From: Rhodobacterales bacterium | GTDB taxonomy: Bacteria > Pseudomonadota > Alphaproteobacteria > Rhodobacterales > Rhodobacteraceae | Direction of reading: 5' to 3' | Length of the DNA: 64,000 nt | NCBI GenBank assembly: GCA_002746935.1 | Contig: PDRW01000025.1 | Location: 1 to 64,000 of the forward strand | Shown here: positions 51,079-59,892 of the stretch, one piece after another | Layout of the letters: each line of letters begins with the position of its first letter | Position numbering within the stretch: position 1 is the stretch's first letter | Notes under the pieces: model-generated | The model's database searches: none | What the model saw: only the letters and a program-made list of their open reading frames with translations | Told to the model about the DNA's origin: nothing | Position numbers and translations under genes: made by a program

Positions 51079-52263
51079 ATGGGAACCAATCTCAAAACCC
51101 GGGTGGGCATCGTTGGCGGCGGGCCGTCGGGGCTTTTGCTGTCGCAACTGCTCGACCTCAAGGGGATCGACAATGTGGTGCTGGAGAAACACACCCGCGA
51201 CTATGTGTTGGGGCGCATCCGGGCCGGCGTGCTGGAGCACGGGTTTGCCGCGCTGATGCGCGAGGCCGAGTGCGGCGCGCGGATGGATGCCGAGGGCGAG
51301 ATCCACGAGGGCTTCTTCATCAACGACAACGGCACCATGCACCGGATGGACCTTGCGGCGCATACGGGGGGCAATTCGGTGCTGGTCTACGGCCAGACCG
51401 AGCTCACCCGCGACCTCTATGACGCCCGCGCGAAGATGGGTGGCAATGTGGTCCACGAGGCGCTCGACGTGGCGCTGCATGGCATCGACAGCGACAGCCC
51501 CTCGATCACCTATCGGCAGGGCGACGAGAAATTCACCGTGGAGTGCGATTTCATCATCGGCGCCGACGGGTTCCACGGGGTGAGCCGCAAGTCGATCCCC
51601 CGCGACGTGCTGCGCGAATACGAGAAGGTCTATCCGTTCGGCTGGCTTGGGGTGTTGAGCCGCACGAAACCGGTGAGCCCGGAGCTGATCTATTCGAAGA
51701 CGACCCGTGGGTTTTCACTGTGTTCGCTGCGGTCGCAGGTGCTCAGCCGCTACTATATCCAGGTGCCGCTCACCGACACGGTCGAGGATTGGTCGGACGA
51801 GGCCTTCTGGGCCGAGCTGAAGGCGCGTCTGCCCGAAGCGGTGGCGGAGACGCTCGAAACCGGCCCGTCGATCGAAAAGTCGATCGCGCCGCTGCGCTCT
51901 TTCGTGGCCGAGCCGATGCGCTACGGCAACCTGTTCCTCGCGGGCGATGCCGCCCATATCGTGCCGCCCACGGGCGCGCGCGGGCTGAACTCGGCGGCGT
52001 CGGATATCTACTATCTCTACCACGCGCTGATGGATCATTACCTCAAGGGTGATTCGTCCGGGTTGGAAAAGTACTCGCAAAAGGCCCTTGCCCGGGTCTG
52101 GAAAGCGCAGCGTTTCTCCTGGTGGATGACCTCGATGCTGCATCGCTTCCCCGAACAAGCCGAATATGATCAGCGCTTGCAGGATATCGAACTTGCCTAT
52201 CTGCTAAGCTCCGGCGCGGCAAAGGATTCGCTTGCCGAGAACTACGTGGGCCTGCCTTTCTGA
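51079..52263 (+). CDS. pobA: 4-hydroxybenzoate 3-monooxygenase
   Basis: 394 residues, the length of Pseudomonas PobA. FAD motifs are intact: VGIVGGGPSGLLLSQLL, the DG motif IGADGFHGVSR and NLFLAGDAAHIVPPTGARGL. GRIRAGVLEHG and YIQVPLTD are conserved in p-hydroxybenzoate hydroxylases. It converts 4-hydroxybenzoate to protocatechuate with NAD(P)H and O2, feeding LigAB. GGGAGG precedes the ATG at 51079. A hairpin GGCCCCGG/CCGGGGCC (52303-52322) follows about 40 bases after the stop. Confidence 0.96.
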   Translation: MGTNLKTRVGIVGGGPSGLLLSQLLDLKGIDNVVLEKHTRDYVLGRIRAGVLEHGFAALMREAECGARMDAEGEIHEGFFINDNGTMHRMDLAAHTGGNSVLVYGQTELTRDLYDARAKMGGNVVHEALDVALHGIDSDSPSITYRQGDEKFTVECDFIIGADGFHGVSRKSIPRDVLREYEKVYPFGWLGVLSRTKPVSPELIYSKTTRGFSLCSLRSQVLSRYYIQVPLTDTVEDWSDEAFWAELKARLPEAVAETLETGPSIEKSIAPLRSFVAEPMRYGNLFLAGDAAHIVPPTGARGLNSAASDIYYLYHALMDHYLKGDSSGLEKYSQKALARVWKAQRFSWWMTSMLHRFPEQAEYDQRLQDIELAYLLSSGAAKDSLAENYVGLPF

Positions 52264-52356
52264 AACATTCCGAACCCTGGCAACAGGTTGATGCAGGTCA
52301 TGGCCCCGGGGGGCCGGGGCCTTCATCATGGTCGGGAGCGAAACAGGGAGCGCGCC

Positions 52357-52764
52357 ATGTACAGAAACATCCTCGTGCCCGTGGCCTTCGAAACCGGCCG
52401 GGACACCATGCAGTCCATTGAAATTGCTGAGCGTTTGATTGACAAGGGCGGCACGATCACCGCTTTGCATGTGATTGAGGAAGTTCCCTCCTATGTGGCG
52501 CAGTATCTGCCGGAAGGACAATTGGACACAAGTATCAAGGAAATTGAAACAATCCTGCATAAAAGGCTAAACGAGCACGCGGAAGTTGTGGTAAAAGTGA
52601 TCGAAGGCCACGCCGGGCACTCGATTGTTGACTATGCATCGGAGAATGGCATCGACTGCATCGTCATCGCCTCGCATCGGCCAGGGTTGCAGGATCTGGT
52701 GCTTGGGTCCACTGCGGCGCGTGTCGTGCGCCATGCGCCATGTGCGGTGCACGTCGTTCGCTGA
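52357..52764 (+). CDS. Universal stress protein, UspA family
   Basis: 135 residues, one Usp domain. YRNILVPVAFE at the start and GSTAARVVRHAPCAVHVVR at the end, the latter a close form of the G-x2-G...(S/T) ATP-binding end of Usp proteins (the first Gly pair is weaker: SHRPGLQDLVLGS). Probably an ATP-binding stress protein. The 3' end is marked by a strong terminator. Codon use is less G/C-rich in the middle (52480-52600) than in neighbours. Confidence 0.88.
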   Translation: MYRNILVPVAFETGRDTMQSIEIAERLIDKGGTITALHVIEEVPSYVAQYLPEGQLDTSIKEIETILHKRLNEHAEVVVKVIEGHAGHSIVDYASENGIDCIVIASHRPGLQDLVLGSTAARVVRHAPCAVHVVR

Positions 52765-52871
52765 CGCGGGATCTGCGCGAAACGAAGTCATATTGCCGGA
52801 GACGGTACGTCGGAAAGAGGAAAGAGGCCCGGACCACCCCTCACGGACACCACCCCCAGTCGGGCCTCCTG

Positions 52872-52906
52872 CGGGCGCATTCCAGTATTCGGGATGCGCC
52901 CGTTTT
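52872..52906 (+). terminator. Intrinsic terminator after the Usp gene
   Basis: CGGGCGCAT (52872-52880) pairs perfectly with ATGCGCCCG (52894-52902), the stem extends inward by three more pairs, and TTTT follows. Ends the pobA-usp side of transcription. Confidence 0.9.
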
Positions 52907-53501
52907 ATGTTCCGGTTCCGGCCGGGCGGGGCAGGGCGGGGCTGTTTGAGTGGCATGATCTGCTGCATGTTATCGGTCCGGACGGGATGCGCGCGCCACT
53001 GACGCAGGAGCAGGTCAGGATTTGCCGCCGGGATCGCGGAAGCGCCGCGGCAACAGCCGGAGTTCCCTGAAGCGGTTCCTCTCGCGGCGCAGGCTGGGGG
53101 CGGCAAAAGGAGCTCGGAAACGCATTTTCCCAACATTTGGCGCGTTCTGCATCATGTTGGCCGCAGCGGGTCTTGCCTTATGCCGACTTCTGCGCTGCCA
53201 CATAAAGCGTTATGCGAAAACCTGAATCACCCAAGAACTGCCTGAAATCAGAGATTTTGGGCGCGTCACGCGATGCTCTGTGTCAGGTATTTCGTCAAAC
53301 GCTATATCTGTTGGCATCTGCACCTTTTCACGGCTTCTTTGCCAGCCGCTTCGCCGGGCAAGAGGTGGCAGGGCCCTTGCCCGCGCCCAACCGGCCTTTC
53401 GGCAAAATCCCGCGCGTGCGGGATTTGCGCGGGGCATGGCGGGCATCGCGGGTTGCGCCGAACCGTGGCATGGACATAGTGGGGGTTCGGCAGTCACGCG
53501 G
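52907..53501. other. Gene-free region between usp and the VanZ-like gene
   Basis: About 595 bases after the usp terminator. G+C drops at 53120-53330. Several short open frames exist in both directions, but none has a good start, a recognisable motif or consistent codon bias, so I call no gene. It may hold a decayed gene or an unrecognised small RNA. Confidence 0.5.
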
Positions 53502-53933
53502 ATGGGAAGACAGGTGGACAGTTTCGAATTCAGCCCGGTCGCCGGGCCGGACAAGGCTTACCGGTTGCGTCTTCTCTGGTTGGTCTCGACCGCCGGCATT
53601 GCTCTTCTGATCGGCGTTCTCACGCTTGCCCCGACCGTTCCGATGCCACCGGGCGAGCTGCCTTTCGACAAGATTGCCCATGCGCTTGCCTTCATGGCCC
53701 TGGTCATCCCGACGGCGGCGCTCTGGCCGCGGCTGACAGTCTGGGTCGGTCTGGCCGCGGTGCTTTACGGTGGTCTGATAGAGGTCGTCCAGCCCTATGC
53801 GGGGCGCACGGCGGAGGTCGCCGATCTGCTGGCCGACGGGGCCGGGGTGGTGCTTGGGGTGATCCTGGGGATGGGCTTTCGCCTCGCCTTCGCCCGCCGC
53901 CGTGCCCGTCGCCCTGTCCGGCATCGCCGATAG
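53502..53933 (+). CDS. VanZ-like family membrane protein
   Basis: 143 residues with three to four hydrophobic helices. DKIAHALAFMALVIPTAALW (the conserved K-x-x-H-x-x-x-F of VanZ-like proteins) and VLYGGLIEVVQPYAGRTAEV, then DLLADGAGVVLG, place it in the VanZ-like family. These proteins are common in bacteria without glycopeptide resistance and mostly uncharacterised. The start is uncertain: ATG 53502, or GTG 53514 with GGGAAG upstream. Confidence 0.8.
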   Translation: MGRQVDSFEFSPVAGPDKAYRLRLLWLVSTAGIALLIGVLTLAPTVPMPPGELPFDKIAHALAFMALVIPTAALWPRLTVWVGLAAVLYGGLIEVVQPYAGRTAEVADLLADGAGVVLGVILGMGFRLAFARRRARRPVRHRR

Positions 53934-54155
53934 AGGCACTGGCGGCGGCACCTGGCAAGGCCATCATTTTTCCGGACTGTCCGGCTTCCGGCGACGGCAA
54001 CGCCGGTCAAGATGCCGGGGCTGAAGCTGACCGAAGCCGACCGGTGGTGGGCGGGGTTTTCGCCCGGCCTTGCTTGCCGAAATGTCTGGCAAGACCCGCG
54101 GCACCCGCGGCAGGCCGGGAGACGCATTTCCGGGGCGCGTGACAAAGGCTGGCCC

Positions 54156-54953
54156 TCAGAAGGATGCCGGCAGAAGCGTCAGCACCCACCAGCCGGCCAG
54201 GAGATAGGCCGACAGCATCGAGCCATAGGCAAGCAGGCCGAGCCGCGCTTCGGCGCGGGTGAGACCGGGGCGCGGCCCCGGTTGCGGCGGCGGAACCAGC
54301 ATCAGTGCGCCCGCGGCGGTGAGGCCGACAAGCAACAGCAGAAGTGATTGCATGGTGAGCGACATGCCCAGAAACATCGCCGCGAAGGCCGCGCCGGCAA
54401 GCCCCGAGACCCGCGGGAAACGCGCCTCGACGAGGATCTGCACCAGCCGCCCGCCCGCCAGTGGCCAGAGCGGCAGCAGCGAGACGAAGTTGAGCGCACC
54501 GGCGGCCAGCGCATAGCTCCTGAGTGCCTCGGCCAGCCCGGGGGCGGTTTCAGCGAACAGATTGCTGAGCGCGAAGGCCGCGACCATCGGCGCCAGCCCG
54601 AGCCCGGGCCCCATGAGCAGGATGAAGAAGCTGGCGAGATCGTCGCGCGGCCGGGTGCCCGTCGCTTCCGGCCCTCGTGGGAAGGGCACGAGGCGGAAAT
54701 CCGCGTCATCGTCGCCAGCCAGCCTTTGCCCGACAAGATGGCCCGCCGCCTTGACCAGCCCCGCTGCCAGCAGGCCCAGGGCATATCCCGTTCCCAGCAG
54801 CAACGCGCCAGCCGAAATGGCGAGAATAAGGACAACCACCCCGCGCGCTTCGATACGCAGGCGCTGAGGCCACAAATTGCCCGAGGCCAGAACCGGCGCC
54901 GCCACCCGGAGGGTGGCGGCGAGAAGAACCATTGAAAGCAACAGATAGGCCAT
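54156..54953 (-). CDS. Polytopic membrane protein, degenerate site-2-protease (M50)-like
   Basis: 265 residues with about six hydrophobic segments. NFVSLLPLWPLAGGRLVQIL aligns with the second catalytic motif of M50 intramembrane proteases (NxxPxPxLDGG) but has Ala for the Asp ligand, and VKAAGHLVGQRL resembles the HExxH helix with the His-Glu pair lost. So it looks like an inactive member of the fold; the match is by pattern and not certain. Start at ATG 54953 with the first helix directly after it. Confidence 0.55.
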   Translation of the reverse strand: MAYLLLSMVLLAATLRVAAPVLASGNLWPQRLRIEARGVVVLILAISAGALLLGTGYALGLLAAGLVKAAGHLVGQRLAGDDDADFRLVPFPRGPEATGTRPRDDLASFFILLMGPGLGLAPMVAAFALSNLFAETAPGLAEALRSYALAAGALNFVSLLPLWPLAGGRLVQILVEARFPRVSGLAGAAFAAMFLGMSLTMQSLLLLLVGLTAAGALMLVPPPQPGPRPGLTRAEARLGLLAYGSMLSAYLLAGWWVLTLLPASF

Positions 54954-55543
54954 GGAGACCCTTGAATTCACAGGGGGCCACGCGGTCATGATCGGAGGAA
55001 TCATCGCGCGGCCCGTGTCTGGAATGTGCCGAATTTGTGGCAATAGGACAAGGTCATTGATGAAAAAAGACTGTTTCCGCCTTCTTTCGTCAAAGTTTTC
55101 CACAATGTTGCAGTTTTCTGAACCATATGCAGGCCAGAATGCGGATGATTCGCCTGACGGCCCCCCCCACACGCGGCTCCCAAGGCTGACGGGAGTGGAT
55201 CTTGAGCCGGATTCACGGAGTATCAGCGTAAATTCAAGGTGTTACAGGCAAGGGGTCCAATCAGGATTGCGTCATTTGGCTGGATTGGCGGTGCTGTGCG
55301 GAGGTTCCGCAGGGGGCGGTAAGGGCGTTGCAGATCGGGCCTTTTGCGGGTCGCGGCAGTAAGCCCGGCGATTCGGGAACGGGTATGATCGTCTTGGCGC
55401 TCCGCCGGTTGGCAACATTTCGACGGCCCGCGGCGAGGGGCAGGCCGCCTCCGGCTCGGTCCGGCAGGTGAGTCGCCCTCATGTGGATGGCGCTGGACCT
55501 TGCCTGCCTTGCATGGTTATCTCCGCCCAACCGGGAGGGCAGC
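54954..55543. other. Gene-free region with A/T-rich patch
   Basis: 590 bases between divergent genes. 55030-55130 is clearly A/T-richer than the surroundings (GATGAAAAAAGACTG, TTTTCCACAATGTTGCAG) and probably contains the promoter of the minus-strand membrane protein. No gene is supported; short frames on both strands lack motifs. Confidence 0.5.
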
Positions 55544-55738
55544 ATGGGCCGAATACTCGCTTACATCCTGGGTGCCGCGATGATCCTGGTGGGGGTGGTG
55601 GCGCTCGTTGGTGCCGTCGAGGTGCTCATCGGCGGCGGCAGTACCGAGGCCATCGCCCAGAGCTTTCTGGTGCCCGCGTCGCTGTTCGTGGTTGGCGGCT
55701 TCGTGATCTGGATGGGGATGCAGTCGGGGCGCAGATAA
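55544..55738 (+). CDS. Small two-helix membrane protein
   Basis: 64 residues with two hydrophobic helices (AYILGAAMILVGVVALVGAV and FLVPASLFVVGGFVIWMGM). The ATG at 55544 has GGGAGGGC upstream, which supports translation. No family recognised. It converges on fabB with about 70 bases between. Confidence 0.6.
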   Translation: MGRILAYILGAAMILVGVVALVGAVEVLIGGGSTEAIAQSFLVPASLFVVGGFVIWMGMQSGRR

Positions 55739-55805
55739 CGTGCCGGGGAAGCGGACGTCCGCTCCGCCCGGTGCCCCGACCCGTCGCCCGGTTCAGCCGC
55801 CCGCT

Positions 55806-57035
55806 TCAGCCGCGGAACCGGCTCAACACCATCGAGCCGTTGGTGCCGCCGAAGCCGAAGGAATTGGTCATCACCGAATCGAGCCCGGCGTTTTCCACCA
55901 GCGTCGTGGCAATCTCGCCCGGGTTGATGCCCGGATCGAGGGTTTCGACATTGATCGACGGGGCGATGAAATCGTGCTCCAGCATCAGCAGGCAATAGAC
56001 CGCCTCCTGCGCGCCGGTGGCGCCCTGGCTGTGGCCGGTCATCGACTTGGTGGAACTGATCGGCGGCGTGTTGCCTTCGCCAAAGACCCGCCGCACCGCC
56101 TCCACCTCGCCGACATCGCCCACCGGCGTCGAGGTGCCATGGGCGTTGATGTAGCTCACCTTGCGGCCTTCGGGCAGGGTCTCGAGCGCGAGCCGCATGG
56201 CGCGTTCGCCGCCCTCGCCGGAGGGGGCCACCATGTCATGGCCGTCGGAGGTGGCGCCGAAGCCGGTGACCTCGGCGTAGATCTTCGCCCCGCGCGCCCG
56301 GGCGTGCTCCAGCTCTTCCAGCACCAGCATCGCCCCGCCGCCGGCGATCACGAAACCGTCGCGATCAGCATCGAAGGCGCGCGACGCCCGTTCCGGCGTG
56401 TCGTTGTATTTCGAGCTCATCGCGCCCATCGCGTCGAACAGACACGACAGGGTCCAGTCAAGCTCCTCGCCGCCGCCGGCAAACATGATGTCCTGCTTGC
56501 CCATCATGATCTGCTCCGAGGCGACGCCGATATTATGCAGCGAGGTCGAACAGGCCGAGGTGATCGAATAGCTGATACCCTTGATCTTGAAGGCGGTCGC
56601 AAGGTTGGCGCTGATCGTCGACGACATGCATTTCGGCACCGCAAACGGCCCGATCCGCTTGGTGGCGCCGGATTTCAGCACCGTCTGATGCGCGGCGAAC
56701 ATGGCCGAGGTCGACGGCCCCCCGGAGCCCGCGATCACCCCGGTGCGCGGGTGCGACACCTGTTCCGGCGCCAGCCCCGCATCGGCAATCGCCTGCTGCA
56801 TCGAGATATGGGCATAGGCCGCGCCCGGCCCCATGAAGCGCAGCGTGCGCTTGTCGATGAAATCGGCCGGATTGATCTGCGGCGCCCCCGCGACCTGGCT
56901 GCGAAACCCATGCGCCTGCATGGCCTCGTTGGCGGTGATCCCGGATTTCCCGGCCTTCAGGTTCTCCAGCACCTCTTTGGCAGTGTTGCCGATCGGCGAG
57001 ACGATCCCGAGCCCGGTGACGACGACGCGACGCAT
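55806..57035 (-). CDS. fabB: Beta-ketoacyl-ACP synthase I
   Basis: 409 residues, close to E. coli FabB along its length. [17 protein letters not shown] start, active Cys in [14 protein letters not shown], His in [14 protein letters not shown] and [13 protein letters not shown], and C-terminal SFGFGGTN. Elongates acyl-ACP, including the unsaturated branch with FabA. ATG 57035 has AAGGAGGAGAAC upstream. In Rhodobacterales fabB usually follows fabA; here it is about 7 kb from the probable fabA at 63983 and on the opposite strand. Confidence 0.94.
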   Translation of the reverse strand: MRRVVVTGLGIVSPIGNTAKEVLENLKAGKSGITANEAMQAHGFRSQVAGAPQINPADFIDKRTLRFMGPGAAYAHISMQQAIADAGLAPEQVSHPRTGVIAGSGGPSTSAMFAAHQTVLKSGATKRIGPFAVPKCMSSTISANLATAFKIKGISYSITSACSTSLHNIGVASEQIMMGKQDIMFAGGGEELDWTLSCLFDAMGAMSSKYNDTPERASRAFDADRDGFVIAGGGAMLVLEELEHARARGAKIYAEVTGFGATSDGHDMVAPSGEGGERAMRLALETLPEGRKVSYINAHGTSTPVGDVGEVEAVRRVFGEGNTPPISSTKSMTGHSQGATGAQEAVYCLLMLEHDFIAPSINVETLDPGINPGEIATTLVENAGLDSVMTNSFGFGGTNGSMVLSRFRG

Positions 57036-57130
57036 TGCGTTCTCCTCCTTGAGTTCGCCCATCTGTCTAGGGCAGGGGGCGGGTCCGGGCAAGGCGAATG
57101 GAGGCGCTGCCGGCCTTCCGGGCGGCCCCC

Positions 57131-57192
57131 TCTTCCTCTTTATTCCCGGGCCAAATACTCCGGGGGAGTTCGAGGGGGCAGAGCCCCCTCGT
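57131..57192 (-). repeat. G/C hairpin plus GAGTATTTG-type element, copy f
   Basis: On the minus strand, past the ppk2 stop: GAGGGGGCTCTGCCCCCTC hairpin, then CCCCCGGAGTATTTGGCCCG and GGAATAAAGAGGAAGA. Same order as copies c, d and e, and again directly downstream of a gene on the same strand. Confidence 0.8.
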
Positions 57193-57210
57193 CCCCGCTG
57201 CTTCAATCCT

Positions 57211-58017
57211 TCACAGGAAATCCTTGTGTATCTCCGGCACGAAGGTCTGGTCGGCCATCGGCGGGCGGACATAGCCCTTCTGCGGCGGGCGTTCCTCGAG
57301 CACGATATCGTCGGGCGTCACATCCTCATAGGGCACCTGGCTCAGGAGGTGGCTGATGCAGTCGAGCCGCGCGTGTTTCTTGATGTCGGAATTCACCACG
57401 AACCACGGCGCCTGCTTGATGTCCGTATGCGAGAACATCATGTCCTTGGCGCGGGAATATTCGTTCCAGCGCTTGCGGCTTTCGAGGTCCATCGGTGAGA
57501 GCTTCCAACGTTTCGTCGGGTCGGTGAGCCGTGACTGGAAGCGGCGTTCCTGTTCCTCGTCGGAGACCGAAAACCAGTATTTGATCAGATGGATGCCGGA
57601 ACGCACCAGCATCCGTTCGAACTCGGGGGCAGAACGGAGAAACTCCTCGTATTCCTCATCGGTGCAGAAGCCCATGACCTTCTCGACCCCGGCGCGATTG
57701 TACCATGACCGGTCGAAGATCACCATTTCACCCGCGGCGGGCAGGTGTTTGACGTAGCGCTGAAAATACCACTGGGTCTTCTCGCGTTCGGTGGGGGCGG
57801 GCAGGGCCACCACCTCGCAGACGCGCGGGTTCATCGCCGCGGTGATGCGGCTGATGGTGCCGCCCTTGCCCGCGGCGTCGCGGCCTTCGAAGATCACCAC
57901 CATCTTGTAGCCGGTGGCCTTGATCCATTCCTGCATCTTGACCAGTTCGATCTGGAGCCGTTTCAATTCGGCCTCATAGGTCTTGTTCTTGATCTTCGGC
58001 TGAGATGTGCGTGCCAT
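57211..58017 (-). CDS. ppk2: Polyphosphate kinase 2
   Basis: 268 residues. [20 protein letters not shown] is the PPK2 Walker A segment, [19 protein letters not shown] the Walker B/lid motif, and [15 protein letters not shown] the next conserved block. One-domain PPK2 enzymes phosphorylate nucleoside diphosphates (class I) using polyphosphate; class cannot be settled here. ATG 58017 has GGGGGAC upstream. Confidence 0.94.
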   Translation of the reverse strand: MARTSQPKIKNKTYEAELKRLQIELVKMQEWIKATGYKMVVIFEGRDAAGKGGTISRITAAMNPRVCEVVALPAPTEREKTQWYFQRYVKHLPAAGEMVIFDRSWYNRAGVEKVMGFCTDEEYEEFLRSAPEFERMLVRSGIHLIKYWFSVSDEEQERRFQSRLTDPTKRWKLSPMDLESRKRWNEYSRAKDMMFSHTDIKQAPWFVVNSDIKKHARLDCISHLLSQVPYEDVTPDDIVLEERPPQKGYVRPPMADQTFVPEIHKDFL

Positions 58018-58334
58018 GCTGTCCCCCGTGGCTTGGCTGGCGCAGGGCTTTTGCCCCGTCTTCGGCTTGTCATGGTTACAACACATAGCGAAAAGGCTTC
58101 GATTCGCCACGTTTCCTCCGGCGCCGGGCCGTGGCGGCGGGTGGAGGTCCGCCCCGCGGCCCTTCGCCGCCTGCCGCGCAAGAGGGGCGGGGGCCTGGTG
58201 CGGATCATGCGGTTTTGGGGACGCGGCAGATCAGGTCGCCACCCTTGCGGGGCGGCTGCGGGGCGCGGCCAGACCGCCCCGGCTGACCTGATCTGATATG
58301 CTGATGTAAAACGAGAAAACTGCGGCCAGCATGT

Positions 58335-58390
58335 CCAATAGTCCGGAATTCCGGACTATTGGTATTCCGGACTTCCGGAAACACAGACGT
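58335..58390. repeat. Octamer-phased palindromic array, copy 4
   Basis: In-phase words CCAATAGT, CCGGAATT, CCGGACTA, TTGGTATT, CCGGACTT, CCGGAAAC, ACAGACGT. Bases 58335-58362 are a perfect 28-base palindrome, the same as in copy 1 apart from two bases. Confidence 0.88.
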
Positions 58391-58426
58391 GCCGTTTGCG
58401 GACCGCTTCGCCGAAGCCGAAACCGG

Positions 58427-58486
58427 CCCAGACCAACCCAGACCGTCCCAATCTGGCCCGGACCGTCCAAATCCGGCCGGGCTGGC
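58427..58486. repeat. Degenerate 10-bp tandem words
   Basis: Six consecutive 10-base words, CCCAGACCAA, CCCAGACCGT, CCCAATCTGG, CCCGGACCGT, CCAAATCCGG, CCGGGCTGGC, 36 bases after octamer array copy 4. Composition is like the octamers but the period differs. Confidence 0.5.
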
Positions 58487-58735
58487 CGGTCTCGACCGGG
58501 ATCCTGGCGCAGCGCGCCACCCGGCTTGCGCCTGCGCCTGAAGCATATGGCCAGGCGCCGCAATCCGGACGATGTCGCCTGGAAACAGCCCTTTGATTGG
58601 CGCCGATACTGTCAGGACCAGGGCAGTCAGGGTCCACACCCATCAGTCCCGCCCATCAGTCCCGCCCGTCGGCAATGCCGGGGCGCAGGCCGGGGCGGGG
58701 TTGCGCCGGGGCGCGGCAGCACGCAGATTGTGGCC

Positions 58736-59722
58736 ATGAGACATGCCCTTGCCGTTCTGGCCACCGCCCTGATCTTCGCCTTTCCTCCTGCTGCGCCGGC
58801 AGACCCGCGCCTCGGCCTGCCGATCGACTGCACCCTGGGCGAAGACTGCTTCCTGATGAACTATGTCGACCGCGACCCCGGGCCGGGCGCCGAGGATTTC
58901 ACCTGCGGTCCGGCGAGCTACGACGGCCACGACGGCACCGATTTCGCCCTGCCCTCCCTCGCGGCGATGGAGCGCGGCGTGGCGGTGCTGGCCGCCGCCC
59001 CGGGCCTGGTGCGCGCCACCCGCGACGGGATGCCGGACCTCGGGTTGCACGGCACGCCCGAAGACCGGATCGCCGGCCGGGAATGCGGCAACGGGGTGGT
59101 CATCGACCATGGCGACGGCTGGGAAACGCAGTATTGCCATTTGCGCGAGGGCAGCATCTCGGTGCGCGAGGGCGACAGGGTGACGGCGGGTGCGCCGCTC
59201 GGGCAGGTGGGGTTCTCGGGGATGACCGAATTTCCCCATGTCCACCTCGCGGTGCGGCACGAGGGGGTGGTGGTGGACCCGTTCGACACCGCAAGCGAGC
59301 GGGTGTGCGGCTCGGGCGACAGGTCTGAAAACGCGCTCTGGAATGTCCCGCTCGGGTATCTCGCCGGCGGTATCGTCGCCGTTGGCGCCTTTACCGGGGT
59401 GCCCGATTACGAGGCCATCAAGGCGGGCAAGGCACATATGCCCGCGCTCGGGCCAGATGCCCCCGCGCTGGTGGGCTGGGTGCTTCTCAACAACGGCCGG
59501 GCGGGAGATACGGTCACGATCACCCTCAGCGCGCCCGACGGAAGCGTCTGGCACCGCCACGAAGATGTGCTCGGGAAGAAACTGGCGCTGGCGATGCGCG
59601 CGTCCGGCCGCAAGCGTCCGGCGGACGGCTGGGAGCCCGGAACCTGGACGGTCCGGGCCGTGGTCGCGCGCGAAGGCACGGTGCTCGGGGCCGCCGAAAC
59701 CGAAGTGCGCGTGGGCAAATAG
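58736..59722 (+). CDS. M23 family metallopeptidase (LytM-type), secreted
   Basis: 328 residues with a signal peptide (about 1-22, ending APAD). The LytM domain has HDGTDFALPSLAAM (first His and Asp zinc ligands), GNGVVIDHGDGWETQYCHL and the HxH of FPHVHLAVRHEG. A C-terminal domain of about 120 residues follows. Likely cuts peptidoglycan cross-links or acts as an envelope regulator; catalytic residues appear intact. ATG at 58736; no strong binding site seen. Confidence 0.87.
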   Translation: MRHALAVLATALIFAFPPAAPADPRLGLPIDCTLGEDCFLMNYVDRDPGPGAEDFTCGPASYDGHDGTDFALPSLAAMERGVAVLAAAPGLVRATRDGMPDLGLHGTPEDRIAGRECGNGVVIDHGDGWETQYCHLREGSISVREGDRVTAGAPLGQVGFSGMTEFPHVHLAVRHEGVVVDPFDTASERVCGSGDRSENALWNVPLGYLAGGIVAVGAFTGVPDYEAIKAGKAHMPALGPDAPALVGWVLLNNGRAGDTVTITLSAPDGSVWHRHEDVLGKKLALAMRASGRKRPADGWEPGTWTVRAVVAREGTVLGAAETEVRVGK

Positions 59723-59724
59723 CG

Positions 59725-59748
59725 CAGGGCTGCCGCGCGGCAGCCCTG
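59725..59748 (+). terminator. Hairpin after the M23 peptidase gene
   Basis: CAGGGCTGCC and GGCAGCCCTG form a perfect 10-base stem with a 4-base loop, three bases after the stop. No T-run follows, so termination strength is uncertain. Confidence 0.55.
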
Positions 59749-59892
59749 AGCAGGCCGCACGCGGCGCGGGGCGCGCTGGCCGGTGTTGCGTCCGCCTTCG
59801 CCCCTCTCTACCCCGGGGGCCGTTTCCGGCCGCTTCGCTTGACACACCGGCCCGGGGGACGCATATCCAACCGGACAAGACAGGTGCGCCCG

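Larger units (their letters stand above)
58018..58735. other. Long divergent intergenic region with repeats
   Basis: 718 bases between divergent ppk2 and the M23 peptidase gene. Contains octamer array copy 4 (58335-58390) and a run of 10-base words (58427-58486), listed separately. The open frames crossing it have no motifs. Promoters of both genes should lie at the two ends. Confidence 0.6.

Noticed and set aside
52981-53225. Short frames in the gap after the usp terminator
   Set aside because: No binding sites, motifs or coherent codon use; kept as an unassigned region.
53502-53933. Teicoplanin resistance gene vanZ
   Set aside because: Only the broad VanZ-like membrane family is supported; no van cluster is present and the family is common in bacteria without such resistance.
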